A DNA stretch of 25,734 nt from JBGSKY01 sp041740995 (GTDB lineage: Bacteria; Planctomycetota; Planctomycetia; Pirellulales; Pirellulaceae). Below the pieces are notes generated by a model. It had not been told where the DNA came from. It ran no database searches and saw only the letters and a list, made by a program, of their open reading frames with translations. Location of the stretch: contig JBGSKY010000229.1 of NCBI GenBank assembly GCA_041740995.1, positions 1-25,734 of the forward strand, in the 5' to 3' direction. Position numbers and translations under genes: made by a program. Shown here in pieces: positions 15,145-23,270 of the stretch; within the stretch, counting starts at the first letter, position 1; each line of letters opens with the position of its first letter.

Positions 15145-15732
15145 ATGGATAATTTGACTCGACAAAGCATGATCGAAGCGCTCCAGCGGGGGGGGAACGC
15201 TGAAGCGTGGCAACGTTTCGCGTCGATCTATCGTGAGCTGATTCTTCGATGGCTGCGCTCCCAAGGCTGTCAACTTAACGACGCCGAAGACGTGTGTCAG
15301 GAAACACTCGCCGCAGTGCTCTCGGAGATCAAGAACTTTGAGCACAACGGACGACCAGGCGCTTTTCGCCGTTGGTTGCGGCAAATCATGTCGTTCCGCT
15401 TGCGGCGAATGTGGCAAAAGAAATCGGACGAACAACGACGACTGAGCAGCTTAAATCTGTCGGCCGTCGCGGATCAAATGGAAGACGATCAAAGCCCGAT
15501 GAGCAAGCTCTGGGATCAAGAACATGACGCATTCGTTCTTGACCGCTTACTCAATGACCTGAGTGATCAATTTAGCCCCAATAGCATCGCCGCGTTTCGT
15601 CGAATTGCGATCGAGCAAGAGCCAGCCGAGCAGGTCGCTGCGGATCTCAAGATGACGCTCGGAGCGGTCCGCGTGGCTCAGCATCGTGTCTTAAAAGCTC
15701 TGAAGTCTAACGCGCGAGAGTTAGTCGATTGA
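15145..15732 (+). CDS. ECF-type RNA polymerase sigma factor
   Basis: Alternative sigma factor of about 195 residues, the usual size. Region 2 includes SIYRELILRWLRSQGCQLND, AEDVCQETLAAVLSEIKNFE and GAFRRWLRQIMSFRLRRMW. Region 4 (FRRIAIEQEPAEQVAADLKM, then TLGAVRVAQHRVLKAL) carries a helix-turn-helix for the -35 element. The ATG at 15145 starts at the conserved beginning of region 2. The frame is open back to 15001, but that extension is the translated REP-like hairpin and is rejected. Its TGA overlaps the TTG start of the kinase gene, so both products are probably made together, as in the sigma factor/Ser-Thr-kinase pairs known from planctomycetes. Confidence 0.92.
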   Translation: MDNLTRQSMIEALQRGGNAEAWQRFASIYRELILRWLRSQGCQLNDAEDVCQETLAAVLSEIKNFEHNGRPGAFRRWLRQIMSFRLRRMWQKKSDEQRRLSSLNLSAVADQMEDDQSPMSKLWDQEHDAFVLDRLLNDLSDQFSPNSIAAFRRIAIEQEPAEQVAADLKMTLGAVRVAQHRVLKALKSNARELVD

Positions 15733-17258
15733 CCCAACCAGACGAACACATCAATTCGATGCTCTTGCAAGCGTGGCTCGACGATCGATTAGACAACGAG
15801 AGCACTAAATCGCTGGAGCACCATTTGATTGGCTGCGACCTTTGCGCTCGAATGCTGGACAACTTTCCCAACGCTCCCAATTCAATGAGAGAGGTTTTCT
15901 ATTGGATCCGTCAACAAACACAAACGACGCAAAACTACGAAGCAAACTTGGGTTCTACGCTTGAATTGCCATCGCAATTTCCGTTGGAACCTTTGGGTAT
16001 CAGTTCAGAGACCAGTGACAAGTCGGCTCGCTGGCAGAAATCTCACTTGTTAGCTCACGGTGGCATCGGCGAAGTTTGGGTTGCAATCGATAACTTGTTT
16101 GATCGTCCGGTTGCGCTAAAGAATCTGCGTCCCAAAGTTGCACACTTGCCTTCGGTTCAACGCCGCTTTCTCCGCGAAGCTCAGATTACTGCTCAACTTA
16201 ACCATCCCGGTACAGTGACCATTTTTGACTTGGAGGACAACGGACCGAACAGCTATTACGTGATGTCGCTGGTGCAGGGCCAGACACTGCGTCAATTGAT
16301 CGACCAATTTCATACCGCCGGTTGGCTTCGTGACGATGCAACTGCCGATTTGTTTTCGTTGTTAGGTTACTTCGTTTCAGTTGCTCAAACGATCGGCTAT
16401 GCCAACACTCATGGCATTCTGCACCGAGACATCAAGAGCGAGAACGTAATTGTCGGTCAGTTTGGACAAGTCACGATGATCGATTGGGGGCTGGCCAAAT
16501 ACATCGATGAACCTTCGTTGCCGGAAGATCGTGAAGAGACAATCGTTGCCTACAGTAAATCATCTTCAACAACTCAAGTTGGGACGCGTTTGGGCACGCC
16601 GGCCTTCATGGCCCCAGAACAAGTGCGTGGCAATCCGCAAGATTTGTCAGCGCGGACTGATGTGTACGGATTGGCCGCCATGCTTTACGAAATCGTGACA
16701 GGTGTTCCACCGTTTCAAGGCCGTACTTCGGAAGAGATATTTGCTGCCGTTTTATCAACCAGCCCATTAAGGTTTGCTGAGCACGGCATCAACGCGTTCG
16801 ATCGCCTAGAGCAGATTTGTCAGCAGGGTTTGAAGAAGCAACCATTGCATCGCCAAACTTCTGCGGGGGAGATCGGCGAACAAGTGCAGCTTTGGACAAC
16901 CGAACAAGTTGCTGGTCAACAATTGATTGCTGGACGCGATAACTTTTTTGCGTTGACTAAAGACTTGATGGCACTGATCGAAGACGGCGGCACACTGCGA
17001 TGGGCCAATCCGACATGGGAATCAATGTTGGGCTGGTCGATTGAGGAGCTGCGAGCGTTGATCCCATACTCTATTGTCCATCCTGAAGATCGTGAAATTG
17101 TCCGCGACGGACTGACGCGACTATTTGCGGGCTTTGAAGTCGAACGAATTGAGCCTAGGATATTGTGCAAAGACGGCAGTTGCCGGCGCGTCCAATGGAC
17201 CGCTTCAAAAATCCCGAACGACACATGCATTTATCTAGTCGGGCGCGAAGTTCGTTGA
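15729..17258 (+). CDS. Ser/Thr protein kinase with N-terminal anti-sigma zinc motif and C-terminal PAS domain
   Basis: Predicted soluble kinase of 509 residues, with no transmembrane segment. Residues 32-39 (HLIGCDLC) match the HX3CX2C zinc-binding anti-sigma motif and could hold the ECF factor encoded just upstream. The kinase domain spans about 103-390: glycine loop AHGGIGEVW, catalytic Lys131 (VALK), HRDIKSEN (232-239), the metal-binding Asp252 as DWG instead of DFG, and GTPAFMAPEQ. All residues needed for activity are present. A PAS domain follows at about 405-505 (NPTWESMLGWSIEELRAL, IVHPEDREIVRDGL). Translation would begin at TTG 15729, overlapping the sigma stop (TTGA); an ATG at 15759 is the alternative. 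Confidence 0.92.
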   Translation: MTQPDEHINSMLLQAWLDDRLDNESTKSLEHHLIGCDLCARMLDNFPNAPNSMREVFYWIRQQTQTTQNYEANLGSTLELPSQFPLEPLGISSETSDKSARWQKSHLLAHGGIGEVWVAIDNLFDRPVALKNLRPKVAHLPSVQRRFLREAQITAQLNHPGTVTIFDLEDNGPNSYYVMSLVQGQTLRQLIDQFHTAGWLRDDATADLFSLLGYFVSVAQTIGYANTHGILHRDIKSENVIVGQFGQVTMIDWGLAKYIDEPSLPEDREETIVAYSKSSSTTQVGTRLGTPAFMAPEQVRGNPQDLSARTDVYGLAAMLYEIVTGVPPFQGRTSEEIFAAVLSTSPLRFAEHGINAFDRLEQICQQGLKKQPLHRQTSAGEIGEQVQLWTTEQVAGQQLIAGRDNFFALTKDLMALIEDGGTLRWANPTWESMLGWSIEELRALIPYSIVHPEDREIVRDGLTRLFAGFEVERIEPRILCKDGSCRRVQWTASKIPNDTCIYLVGREVR

Positions 17259-17354
17259 GCAGTCTGGAATTGATCCATTCAAACATTCGATTGTTGAATG
17301 AACGAGATGATTAATTAAATTTTGAGCACACAATGTTGGAATCCGTGTATTTTG

Positions 17355-18497
17355 ATGTCGAATATCACAACCGATAACCCAGTCGAGCTGCGAGACGCCA
17401 AGACATTGCAACCGATAATTCCGGAAGTCATCGCTGAATCTGCGCTGCCCAATGCGAATGTCAAACGCGTTCAACGCACCAAACCGATGTGGCAGCGACC
17501 GAGTTACTGGATTCGCCGCATGCACTTGTACTTTGGTTTGTTTCTTTTTCCTTGGGTGATTCTCTATGGTGTGACGGCGTATCTTTTCAACCATCCGGTC
17601 GCGATGCCTGATCAGCCGATGATCGCGTTAACCGCTAGCGAGCTGAGCGTCCTGCCGTTGCGTCAGCAGCTCTCGCCCGCAGCGACTGCGACATCTGTCA
17701 TCGACCGGCTCAACAAAATGTCGTTCGAAGATTTTCGACCACTGCAATTGGACAATTCGCTACCGGCCCGATACGCCGATGGTTTTATCTTTGGCAACAT
17801 TGTCGTCGACGGCCAGCAGTATAACGTGCTGCTTGGTCGCGAAGGCAAGCTGGCAACGCTCCGCCAGCAGCAGCCCAAAGCCAAACCGCTTGCACCTTCA
17901 GCTTTCGAAATTGACGGTAAACCTGAGTTTCTGAAAAATGGAAAGGGCAACGAGGGCAATCGCGAAACGCCATCGGACTCTACCGGCAATACGGCAGCGT
18001 TGATGCTTGAAAGCGGGCTTGGCGAGCTGGCTGAACAATCGATCGTCGCGATGACGAGCTTGCCCTCAGTTCAGCGATTTTTGCCCAGCCGCTCAGGAGA
18101 AAAAACGTCGCAAATTCAGTCCAAAGTGAGCAGTGTCCCAGATCTGATTTTTCAAGCGAAAGATAGTCAGGAAGTTTGGAATGTTCGCTACAACGCATTG
18201 GCCGGATCGATTCATGCAACTAAAGCCAGTCAGGCCTCGCCGCCGGACCTAACTTGGCGTCAATATTTGCTACGTTTACATCTGACTCACGGATATCCGG
18301 AATCGACATCAGCCAAGTTTGGGTGGGCGATCATTGTCGATGCGATGGCGTTCATAATGATCTTTTGGGGCCTGTCGGGTTTAGTTATGTGGTGGCAAAT
18401 TAAAGCGACTCGGCGAATCGGTTTTATTGTCCTGGGATTGAGTTTCGGAGTTGCGGCGATGCTGGCCGTCAGCATGTATTTTCGCTTAGTCGCTTAG
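17355..18497 (+). CDS. PepSY-associated membrane protein
   Basis: A 380-residue protein resembling PepSY-TM family members. An N-terminal basic region with YWIRRMHLYFGLFLFPWVIL begins the first helix (about residues 54-80, including the conserved His of the MHLYFG segment). A large extracytoplasmic part of about 220 residues follows, and two C-terminal helices (IIVDAMAFIMIFWGLSGLVM and GFIVLGLSFGVAAMLAVSMY) close the protein. Such proteins are found with haem, iron or flavin redox systems, but the substrate here cannot be read from the sequence. The ATG at 17355 is preferred to a start at 17322. It starts about 97 bases after the kinase gene and may share its transcript. A CATTCAA/TTGAATG stem (17276-17300) lies between them. 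Confidence 0.75.
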   Translation: MSNITTDNPVELRDAKTLQPIIPEVIAESALPNANVKRVQRTKPMWQRPSYWIRRMHLYFGLFLFPWVILYGVTAYLFNHPVAMPDQPMIALTASELSVLPLRQQLSPAATATSVIDRLNKMSFEDFRPLQLDNSLPARYADGFIFGNIVVDGQQYNVLLGREGKLATLRQQQPKAKPLAPSAFEIDGKPEFLKNGKGNEGNRETPSDSTGNTAALMLESGLGELAEQSIVAMTSLPSVQRFLPSRSGEKTSQIQSKVSSVPDLIFQAKDSQEVWNVRYNALAGSIHATKASQASPPDLTWRQYLLRLHLTHGYPESTSAKFGWAIIVDAMAFIMIFWGLSGLVMWWQIKATRRIGFIVLGLSFGVAAMLAVSMYFRLVA

Positions 18498-18780
18498 CTC
18501 GAATGCCGATCTATCGACTTAAGTTGACTCATCTGAGAATTCCGTTTTGGTGGACGGCTCGCGATCTACCGCTCCAAAGCATTTCGGGAATCGGTTTTGA
18601 GACCGTAAACAAAGTGCTTCGTCGGCAGAGCTTCAAAAAAATCTTCCAACTGCTCGCACGGCCGTTTCTCTGACCTAAGCTTGCGCGACGACTTAAAAAT
18701 CTCGACGTCGGATAAGCCTTTTGGTATGTGGCTGGCGACCATTGAGATGTTTCGTCTTTTTGGACAACTAAACGACTGTG
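18498..18780. other. Gap of about 280 bases before the GGDEF-like gene
   Basis: I see no convincing gene. Two overlapping minus-strand frames (18529-18786 and 18566-18799) show no family features. The second is rich in charged residues (SRKLRSEKRPCEQLEDFFEA), so an old remnant cannot be excluded. No clear promoter or terminator was recognised. Confidence 0.35.
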
Positions 18781-20196
18781 ATGCAAACTTTAACTCCATC
18801 GATTCACACGCTGAGCAACGTCGCAGTGCCCCCGGCCGACGTTGCTGTCAGTCGCGCAATCGCAATTGGCAATTGCATCTCACGCAATTTAAGTTGGGCA
18901 GATTGCCTGCAGGTTGCGAAAACGGCGACGCAAAATAGCAAAATCAATATTTCGGCCATTCATCCAGCCAGTCGCAAGGTCGCGGCCCTGGTCGCTTTGC
19001 TGAAACCTCATCAAAAACCGCAGGGCAAAGACGCGGCGATCGCGGTTGCCAGGATCGATTCAACGGTCCGGACAATCCTCACAATCATCAAACGCAGCAA
19101 CACGAGCATCGATGGTTTTTTGACCCGCTCATTGACTCGGCGGGTTCTAGCGCCGCTTTACTTTCCTCGTCAGGACGCGACTTGGCAAGAGTTGCTCGAC
19201 AAGGTGCAAATCGGTGCGCTGGAATGCTTGGCCTTATGCGAACTGAATTCGCAATGCGACTACGAACTGCTGCCGTACCTTGATGCAATGGTTTCGCAGA
19301 ATCGAACCATTCATGAGATTATTCAAAACGATTTCAAGATCAAACTTGATTCCGCGGTCGCGACGATCAACGGCCAAATCAATTTGACATGCCAACCCAT
19401 GAAGCCCAACGACGCGGAACAACGAGCTTGGTGGTCGTTGCTTTGGCAGTGGACCAACGGCGATACGACGTTGGATATTCCCAGTTCAGTCCAGCCACCG
19501 TCGATCTCTTGGAAGAATCTACGTTTGCTCGACCAAGAAATCGTGATGTTGTTAGCGGACAATCCGCTGATTAGTGATCGATCAAGTATTGGAATCGATC
19601 AAGACGAGCACTCCAGTAACGTTCAGCGACGTGAATTCGAAAACGAAGCGGGCTTTCAATCCTTTGCTACCCAGCAACAAGTTGACGAGACTCAGGCAAT
19701 CGAAATTCGAACGGCCCAAGACCCAACATTGATGGAATCGTTATCGAAAAAATTGGACGAATGTCGAGCGATCGAAGGCAACCTTTCTGTGCTGCAGATC
19801 CGAGCTGTGCCGATCAATACGACCAACGGCAAACTGGTAACGACCGATCAGGCGGGACAGGTCAATCGAAGCGTGCTTCGACTGCTCTTGCAAAAAATGC
19901 CAAACCAAATTGAAACATCGTTTGTAAATGCCGATTCAGATCTATCGATTCTCGTGACTGAACTTGAACGCTCGGAGCTAGTAAAGCTGTGTCGCGATTG
20001 CTTGATCGACGTGGAGTTTCCAGCGGTGAACTCATCGCGGACTTCATCGACGTTTGGCATCGTTTGTGGGTCAGCGACTGTGAGTAACCCCAATCGCAAA
20101 TTCACGATCCAGCAACTTCTGGCTGCGGCTGAACGTTGCCTGCAAGGCGCGGTTCTCCAGGGTCGAGGCGGCATCAAGAGCCTCGACGTCTACTAG
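18781..20196 (+). CDS. Unknown protein ending in a degenerate GGDEF-like domain
   Basis: A 471-residue predicted cytoplasmic protein. The N-terminal 300 residues are helical, without a motif I recognise. From about 313 to 468 the pattern follows a diguanylate cyclase domain: DPTLMESLSKKLDEC in place of the DxLTxLxNR start, NLSVLQIRA as the first strand, FVNADSDLSILV where GGDEF-x-IL should be, FGIVCG as the TxSxG-like strand, and LAAAERCLQGAVLQGRGGIK as the closing ADxALYxAKxxGRN helix. The signature residues and the metal-binding Asp are replaced, so cyclase activity is not expected. A binding or scaffold role is inference. ATG at 18781 is preferred over the GTG just before it. Confidence 0.6.
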   Translation: MQTLTPSIHTLSNVAVPPADVAVSRAIAIGNCISRNLSWADCLQVAKTATQNSKINISAIHPASRKVAALVALLKPHQKPQGKDAAIAVARIDSTVRTILTIIKRSNTSIDGFLTRSLTRRVLAPLYFPRQDATWQELLDKVQIGALECLALCELNSQCDYELLPYLDAMVSQNRTIHEIIQNDFKIKLDSAVATINGQINLTCQPMKPNDAEQRAWWSLLWQWTNGDTTLDIPSSVQPPSISWKNLRLLDQEIVMLLADNPLISDRSSIGIDQDEHSSNVQRREFENEAGFQSFATQQQVDETQAIEIRTAQDPTLMESLSKKLDECRAIEGNLSVLQIRAVPINTTNGKLVTTDQAGQVNRSVLRLLLQKMPNQIETSFVNADSDLSILVTELERSELVKLCRDCLIDVEFPAVNSSRTSSTFGIVCGSATVSNPNRKFTIQQLLAAAERCLQGAVLQGRGGIKSLDVY

Positions 20197-20203
20197 TCGT
20201 CGT

Positions 20204-20243
20204 AGCGGTAGAGCTTTGGGTTCGGTTTGCCGGTTATACCGCT
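20204..20243. repeat. Inverted repeat after the GGDEF-like gene
   Basis: AGCGGTA (20204-20210) and TACCGCT (20237-20243) are exact reverse complements, with an inner CGG/CCG mini-hairpin in the 26-base spacer. It starts eight bases after the stop codon. No T run follows, so an intrinsic terminator is doubtful. It may stabilise the 3' end of the mRNA. Confidence 0.3.
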
Positions 20244-20361
20244 TCTAACGCTCGCACTTCATCTGCGACGGACGCTTCGCCGCTTGCGTTGCAAATCGAT
20301 TCAAGAAACTGTCGATAGCTTTTACAGCTGCTTTCCGTTTGTGGTCTAAATAGAAAATTTC

Positions 20362-20652
20362 ATGTCGATCTTTGATCACGATGACTTTGAAGCGTTGATC
20401 GCCAAGAGCGATGAGATTGATGTCGAGCTTGACGAATCATCCGATCGGCTCGGACTTTTACGCATTGACCAGGCATCAGCTTCGCATCGAGTTGAGACTG
20501 ATTCTAAATCGCCGACCGTGGCCGAACGTCATGCCGCCGAGCTTGCAATTCTGAGCAACGCAGAACGGTTGCTGCGGCTAAAGATTAGAGAGCTGCAACT
20601 GTCACACGAACTTGAGCATCACCGCTCAAATGCCAGAAGTTTCCAGCGATAA
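20362..20652 (+). CDS. Small charged, helix-rich hypothetical protein
   Basis: A 96-residue protein that I do not recognise. The N-terminus MSIFDHDDFEALIAKSDEID is acidic. The second half (AERHAAELAILSNAERLLRL, KIRELQLSHELEHH) has a heptad-like pattern suggesting a coiled coil. There are no Cys residues, signal peptide or membrane segment. It lies 165 bases after the GGDEF-like gene in the same direction, and converges on ribH. It is judged likely real from composition and the lack of a competing frame, but small frames of this size can be chance. Confidence 0.5.
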   Translation: MSIFDHDDFEALIAKSDEIDVELDESSDRLGLLRIDQASASHRVETDSKSPTVAERHAAELAILSNAERLLRLKIRELQLSHELEHHRSNARSFQR

Positions 20653-20660
20653 GGAACCGG

Positions 20661-20693
20661 ATTCTCGAGCCTTGCGGCTTGGAATGATTGTTT
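20661..20693 (+). terminator. Possible weak terminator between convergent genes
   Basis: ATTC...AGCC (20661-20671) can pair with GGCT...GAAT (20676-20685) around a TTGC loop, with mismatches in the middle of the stem. The T-rich tail ATTGTTT follows on the plus strand. It lies just after the stop codon of the small plus-strand gene, in the 39-base gap before the convergent ribH stop. The stem is imperfect and the tail is short. Confidence 0.3.
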
Positions 20694-21228
20694 AGAAAGG
20701 GACGCCGCCGAGCATCGTCGAGTCAAACAAGCGGAGCATGTGTAGTACCGCTTGCATCGTCTCCTCGCCTTTGTTTCCGACTGTACCGCCCGCACGAGCC
20801 TCCGCTTGCTCGATTGTGTTGACCGTCAGAAGTCCGAAGCCAATTGGTTTTTCAGATTCTAGTGACATGTTCATTAACGCCGTCGAAACCGCTCGATTGA
20901 TGTGTTGATCATGTGTGGTTTCGCCGCGAATGACACAGCCAAATGCCAATACGGCATCGTAGCTCATGTACCCGAGTGCTCGCTTGCAAGCCAAGGGCAA
21001 TTCCCACGCACCTGGCACCCAAAAGGTGTCGATATTCGATTCTTGAATTCCACCCGCACGTGCCGTTTCGCAAGCACCAAGCCAAAGCTTTTCCGTAATG
21101 TGGAAATTGTATGTCGAGACGACAATTGCTATCCTTCGATTCTGCAACGAAACCTTGGCAAGTTCCATGGCAATCTTTTCGGAATCAGACGGCTGACCGT
21201 CAGATGCGGTGTTAATTTTCGCAATCAC
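20692..21228 (-). CDS. ribH: 6,7-dimethyl-8-ribityllumazine synthase
   Basis: Penultimate enzyme of riboflavin synthesis, condensing the 5-amino-6-ribitylaminouracil and the dihydroxybutanone phosphate precursors. Family segments in order are RRIAIVVSTYNFHITEKLW, GACETARAGG, FWVPGAWELPLACKRAL, AFGCVIRGETTHDQHINRAV and PIGFGLLTVNTIEQAEARAG. The catalytic His is in RGETTH; the usual HFDYV that follows is HDQHI here. The GTG at 21228 starts four bases after the rho stop, suggesting coupling. An ATG at 21168 would give 158 residues, closer to the usual length, so the start is uncertain. Flavin supply fits a genome with many flavoproteins, but no other rib gene is here. Confidence 0.95.
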   Translation of the reverse strand: MIAKINTASDGQPSDSEKIAMELAKVSLQNRRIAIVVSTYNFHITEKLWLGACETARAGGIQESNIDTFWVPGAWELPLACKRALGYMSYDAVLAFGCVIRGETTHDQHINRAVSTALMNMSLESEKPIGFGLLTVNTIEQAEARAGGTVGNKGEETMQAVLHMLRLFDSTMLGGVPF

Positions 21229-21232
21229 GATT

Positions 21233-22846
21233 TTAGGCTTCGACGTCTTTCAAGCTTAACAAGAACTCGGCGTTCGATTTTGATTTTTGCAAGCGGCCGG
21301 TCAACGCGCTCATCGCTTGATCCTCGGGCAGTTGGCCGAGCATTCGGCGCAACAAATTCACTCGATTCAACTCATCGGATGTCAGCAACATTTCTTCGCG
21401 ACGCGTTCCGCTGGCGTTGATGTTCACCGCCGGCCAGATTCGGCGATCGACCAGTTTTCTATCGAGCACAATTTCCATGTTGCCAGTCCCTTTGAACTCT
21501 TCAAAGATCACTTCATCCATTCGCGAGCCGGTATCGACTAAGGCAGTTGCCAGAATAGTTAGCGAGCCACCTTCTTCAACCTTTCGGGCATATCCAAAAT
21601 ATGCTTTGGGGCGTTGCAAGGCGTTGGCGTCGATGCCACCGCTAAGCAGCTTGCCACCGGGCACCGATTCGCTGTTAAACGCCCGAGCCAATCGAGTGAT
21701 TGAATCGAGAAAGACAACGACATTGGTTCCATGTTCGACCAGTCGTCGCGCTTTTTCCATCACCATGGTCGCAACTTGGATATGTCGCGACGCTGGCTCG
21801 TCAAACGTGCTGGCGATTACTTCACAGTTAGGACCGTGGACTTCGCGTTGCATGTCTGTGACCTCTTCGGGTCGTTCGTCGATCAGTAACATCATGACGT
21901 AAGCGTCTGGATAGTTCTTCAAGACAGCCCGAGCAAGTTTCTGCATCAGGATCGTTTTGCCAGCTCGCGGCGGTGACACAATCAGTCCGCGCTGTCCGAA
22001 ACCGATTGGGCAGAGCAGATCAATGACCCGTGTTTCGATGACACCCGGATCAGTCTCCAAAATCATTCGTTCGTTAGGGTGCAACGGCGTTAATTGCTCG
22101 AATGCCTTGCGTGAACGCCGTTGATTTGGATCTTCGTGATTAATCGCTTCTACGCGGAGCAATGCGAAATAGCGCTCGTTCTCTTTGGGCGGTCGAATTT
22201 GACCTGAAACCGTAACGCCAGTTTCCAAATTGAATCGCCGAATCTGCGACGGCGAGACATAGATATCATCAGGACAAGATAGATATTGCGTTTGAGGGCT
22301 GCGCAAAAAACCGAAGCCATCAGGCAATATTTCTAAAGTGCCTTCCCCGAACATTAGACCGTTGCGCCGGACTTGATCGCGAATGATTGCAAACACGACT
22401 TGCTGTTTGGTCAACTCCGCAGTCGCTACAAGATTTAAACCGCTAGCTATCGTGATTAACTCTGGAAGCGAAAGTCGTTGCAAGTCGAGCAGCTTGTAGG
22501 CGGCGGTCGCTTCGTTGCTACCGGTTTCTGCTTGACCATTTAGATTTGAATCGTCGCCTGACTTTGCGAAATGCGGTTCGCCGCGCGAGTCATGTTTGGA
22601 GTCGATTTCGCTGGAGCCGTTTTTGCTGACCGGCGTTTTGGTCGTCCGATCTCTCGCGATTCGTTCGGCTAAAGAGGCAGGGCTTTCCTCTGCGTCGAGA
22701 TCTCGCAAACGTCGCAAGACCATCGCCGACTCGCGGGGCGAAAGTCCTGGTTTGGCCGTGGGGCTTAGATTGCTGTTGGGGCGTTTGGCTTGATCAGGAC
22801 GGTCCGGCGGTTCGTCTTGGCTGGACGCGTGGAGGTTTCGATTCAT
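21233..22846 (-). CDS. rho: Transcription termination factor Rho
   Basis: Hexameric RNA-dependent ATPase that ends transcription. About 537 residues, longer than the roughly 420 of E. coli Rho because of a polar, probably disordered N-terminal extension of about 115 residues. The Rho N-terminal domain follows (LQRLSLPELITIASGLNLVA), then the RNA-binding cold-shock-like domain (EGTLEILPDGFGFLRSP, CPDDIYVSPSQIRRFNL). The ATPase core has Walker A PPRAGKT, Walker B VVVFLDSIT, and the C-terminal motifs FKGTGNMEIVLDRKL and RRIWPAVNINASGTRRE. The ATG at 22846 is preferred over a GTG at 22870. It is transcribed with ribH. Confidence 0.97.
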   Translation of the reverse strand: MNRNLHASSQDEPPDRPDQAKRPNSNLSPTAKPGLSPRESAMVLRRLRDLDAEESPASLAERIARDRTTKTPVSKNGSSEIDSKHDSRGEPHFAKSGDDSNLNGQAETGSNEATAAYKLLDLQRLSLPELITIASGLNLVATAELTKQQVVFAIIRDQVRRNGLMFGEGTLEILPDGFGFLRSPQTQYLSCPDDIYVSPSQIRRFNLETGVTVSGQIRPPKENERYFALLRVEAINHEDPNQRRSRKAFEQLTPLHPNERMILETDPGVIETRVIDLLCPIGFGQRGLIVSPPRAGKTILMQKLARAVLKNYPDAYVMMLLIDERPEEVTDMQREVHGPNCEVIASTFDEPASRHIQVATMVMEKARRLVEHGTNVVVFLDSITRLARAFNSESVPGGKLLSGGIDANALQRPKAYFGYARKVEEGGSLTILATALVDTGSRMDEVIFEEFKGTGNMEIVLDRKLVDRRIWPAVNINASGTRREEMLLTSDELNRVNLLRRMLGQLPEDQAMSALTGRLQKSKSNAEFLLSLKDVEA

Positions 22847-23270
22847 AGTAGTGCGAGATGAGTGGAGCACGTTTTTTTGAGCTTGGAAGCAAGCGCATTT
22901 AAAGTGGGCAGGATGAACGCGTCGGAATCAAAAAAAGCAAAGGAAAATTTTTGAAACAGCCGAGCGTCAGCTTCGAACCAAACAGTGTTGATCAAAGCCT
23001 AACGGAAGAGGAGGCGAGCAATTTGGAAAGGAGATAAGGTATCGATCTGAAAAGATTTTAGACCTGCTGGAAAACGGCAGAGCGAGTCACTTTTTAGATG
23101 AGTGTTGGTCGAAATAGTCCGGAGATGTCATGTCGTTCAGCTCGCAATTCGAATGAGCCCAATCGGCTCGGATGCGATGCCTGTGACGACATATCCAGCG
23201 ACTATTTCGCTTACCAAGCTATCATAGACCGATCAGCAGGTTTGAAGCAACTCGAAAGTTCTTAATCGCA
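22847..23270. other. Divergent intergenic region between rho and the FAD-dependent oxidoreductase
   Basis: About 420 bases, presumably with promoters for both divergent genes; none is clear enough to place. Poly-A/T patches lie at 22871-22877 and 22930-22936. A strong Shine-Dalgarno-like AAAGGAGAT occurs at 23027-23035, but no start codon follows at the right distance. A 55-codon plus-strand frame (ATG 23098, stop 23265) ends five bases before the oxidoreductase start. It has no clear ribosome site or family look; it could be a leader peptide, or chance. Confidence 0.4.

Noticed and set aside
18566..18799. 77-codon charged minus-strand frame before the GGDEF-like gene
   Set aside because: It overlaps the start of a better-supported plus-strand gene and has no recognisable domain. 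A decayed gene remains possible but cannot be supported.
23027..23035. Strong Shine-Dalgarno-like AAAGGAGAT in the rho upstream gap
   Set aside because: No ATG, GTG or TTG follows at a useful distance, so no gene is supported.
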